64,000 nt of DNA, taken from assembly GCF_015694735.1 (NCBI RefSeq), contig NZ_JADQDP010000005.1, forward strand, positions 145,979 through 209,978. The letters are read 5' to 3'. Position numbers and translations under genes: made by a program. The notes under the pieces are model-generated. The model saw nothing but the letters and a program-made list of their open reading frames with translations. It made no database searches and had not been told where the DNA came from. This DNA is from Hymenobacter properus (GTDB taxonomy: Bacteria; Bacteroidota; Bacteroidia; Cytophagales; Hymenobacteraceae). Below are positions 63,995-64,000 of this stretch, in pieces. Position 1 is the stretch's first letter, and every line of letters begins with the position of its first letter.

Positions 63995-64000
63995 GTTTGC

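Overview
The window reads as chromosomal DNA of a GC-rich member of the Bacteroidota, most like Hymenobacter or a close relative in the Cytophagales. This is an inference from several features: type IX secretion components (a PorT-like barrel next to ubiE, a PorE-like TPR/propeller/OmpA protein) plus a metallopeptidase with a type IX sorting tail; many Bacteroidota-restricted families (DUF4846, DUF4290, DUF5606, DUF2851, DUF4349, DUF3109); TAnnTTTG promoter boxes; few visible Shine-Dalgarno sequences; and frequent long intergenic hairpins. No phage, integron, CRISPR array or rRNA operon is visible. One tRNA-Asp lies at the right edge.

Layout. 1-6.5 kb: a pirin gene cut by the left edge and coupled to a nitroreductase, a second pirin with a palindrome over its promoter, a HAD phosphatase, a DUF4846 protein and topA. 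6.7-14.6 kb: a five-gene chemosensory cluster made of a 1473-residue soluble receptor with ten 92-residue HAMP-type units, then CheW, CheY, CheA and a CheC-like phosphatase; no cheR, cheB or cheD is present. 14.8-23 kb: an arginase-family enzyme, a holin-fold membrane protein, two paralogous DUF4349 lipoproteins, murA (with Asp in place of the catalytic Cys), DUF4290 and a PcrA-type helicase. 23-34 kb: small membrane protein, DUF3109, cyclophilin, FAS1 lipoprotein, rsgA-waaA pair, peroxiredoxin, crotonase-family enzyme, aspartate kinase, fructose-bisphosphatase, DUF5606, TonB-like protein, engB. 34-45.6 kb: PorE-like protein, ubiE-porT, SDR, esterase-cytidine deaminase, a saccharopine dehydrogenase-like gene followed by an ABC transporter pair, trmN6, a secreted orphan and rnhA. 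45.7-58.8 kb: MarC, class V aminotransferase, aroQ, M36 peptidase with type IX sorting tail, xerD, ftsK, lolA, DUF2851 and a polytopic membrane protein. 58.8-64 kb: NeuD-like acyltransferase, trhO, nucleoside phosphorylase, acyl-CoA reductase divergent from an Alvin-type ferredoxin, a lipoprotein and tRNA-Asp.

The most striking features are (i) the Nik1-style poly-HAMP chemoreceptor cluster, which appears built for an intracellular input and lacks the usual methylation enzymes, and (ii) a family of eleven intact long hairpins of about 85-116 bp, all intergenic, in three sequence subtypes whose two arms change together. A 36-bp perfect hairpin near 61.5 kb and a decayed copy near 25.6 kb look related. 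Several genes (waaA, lysC, xerD, the DUF2851 gene) have a TAnnTTTG box only 4-6 nt before the start codon, which suggests leaderless or very short-leader transcripts.
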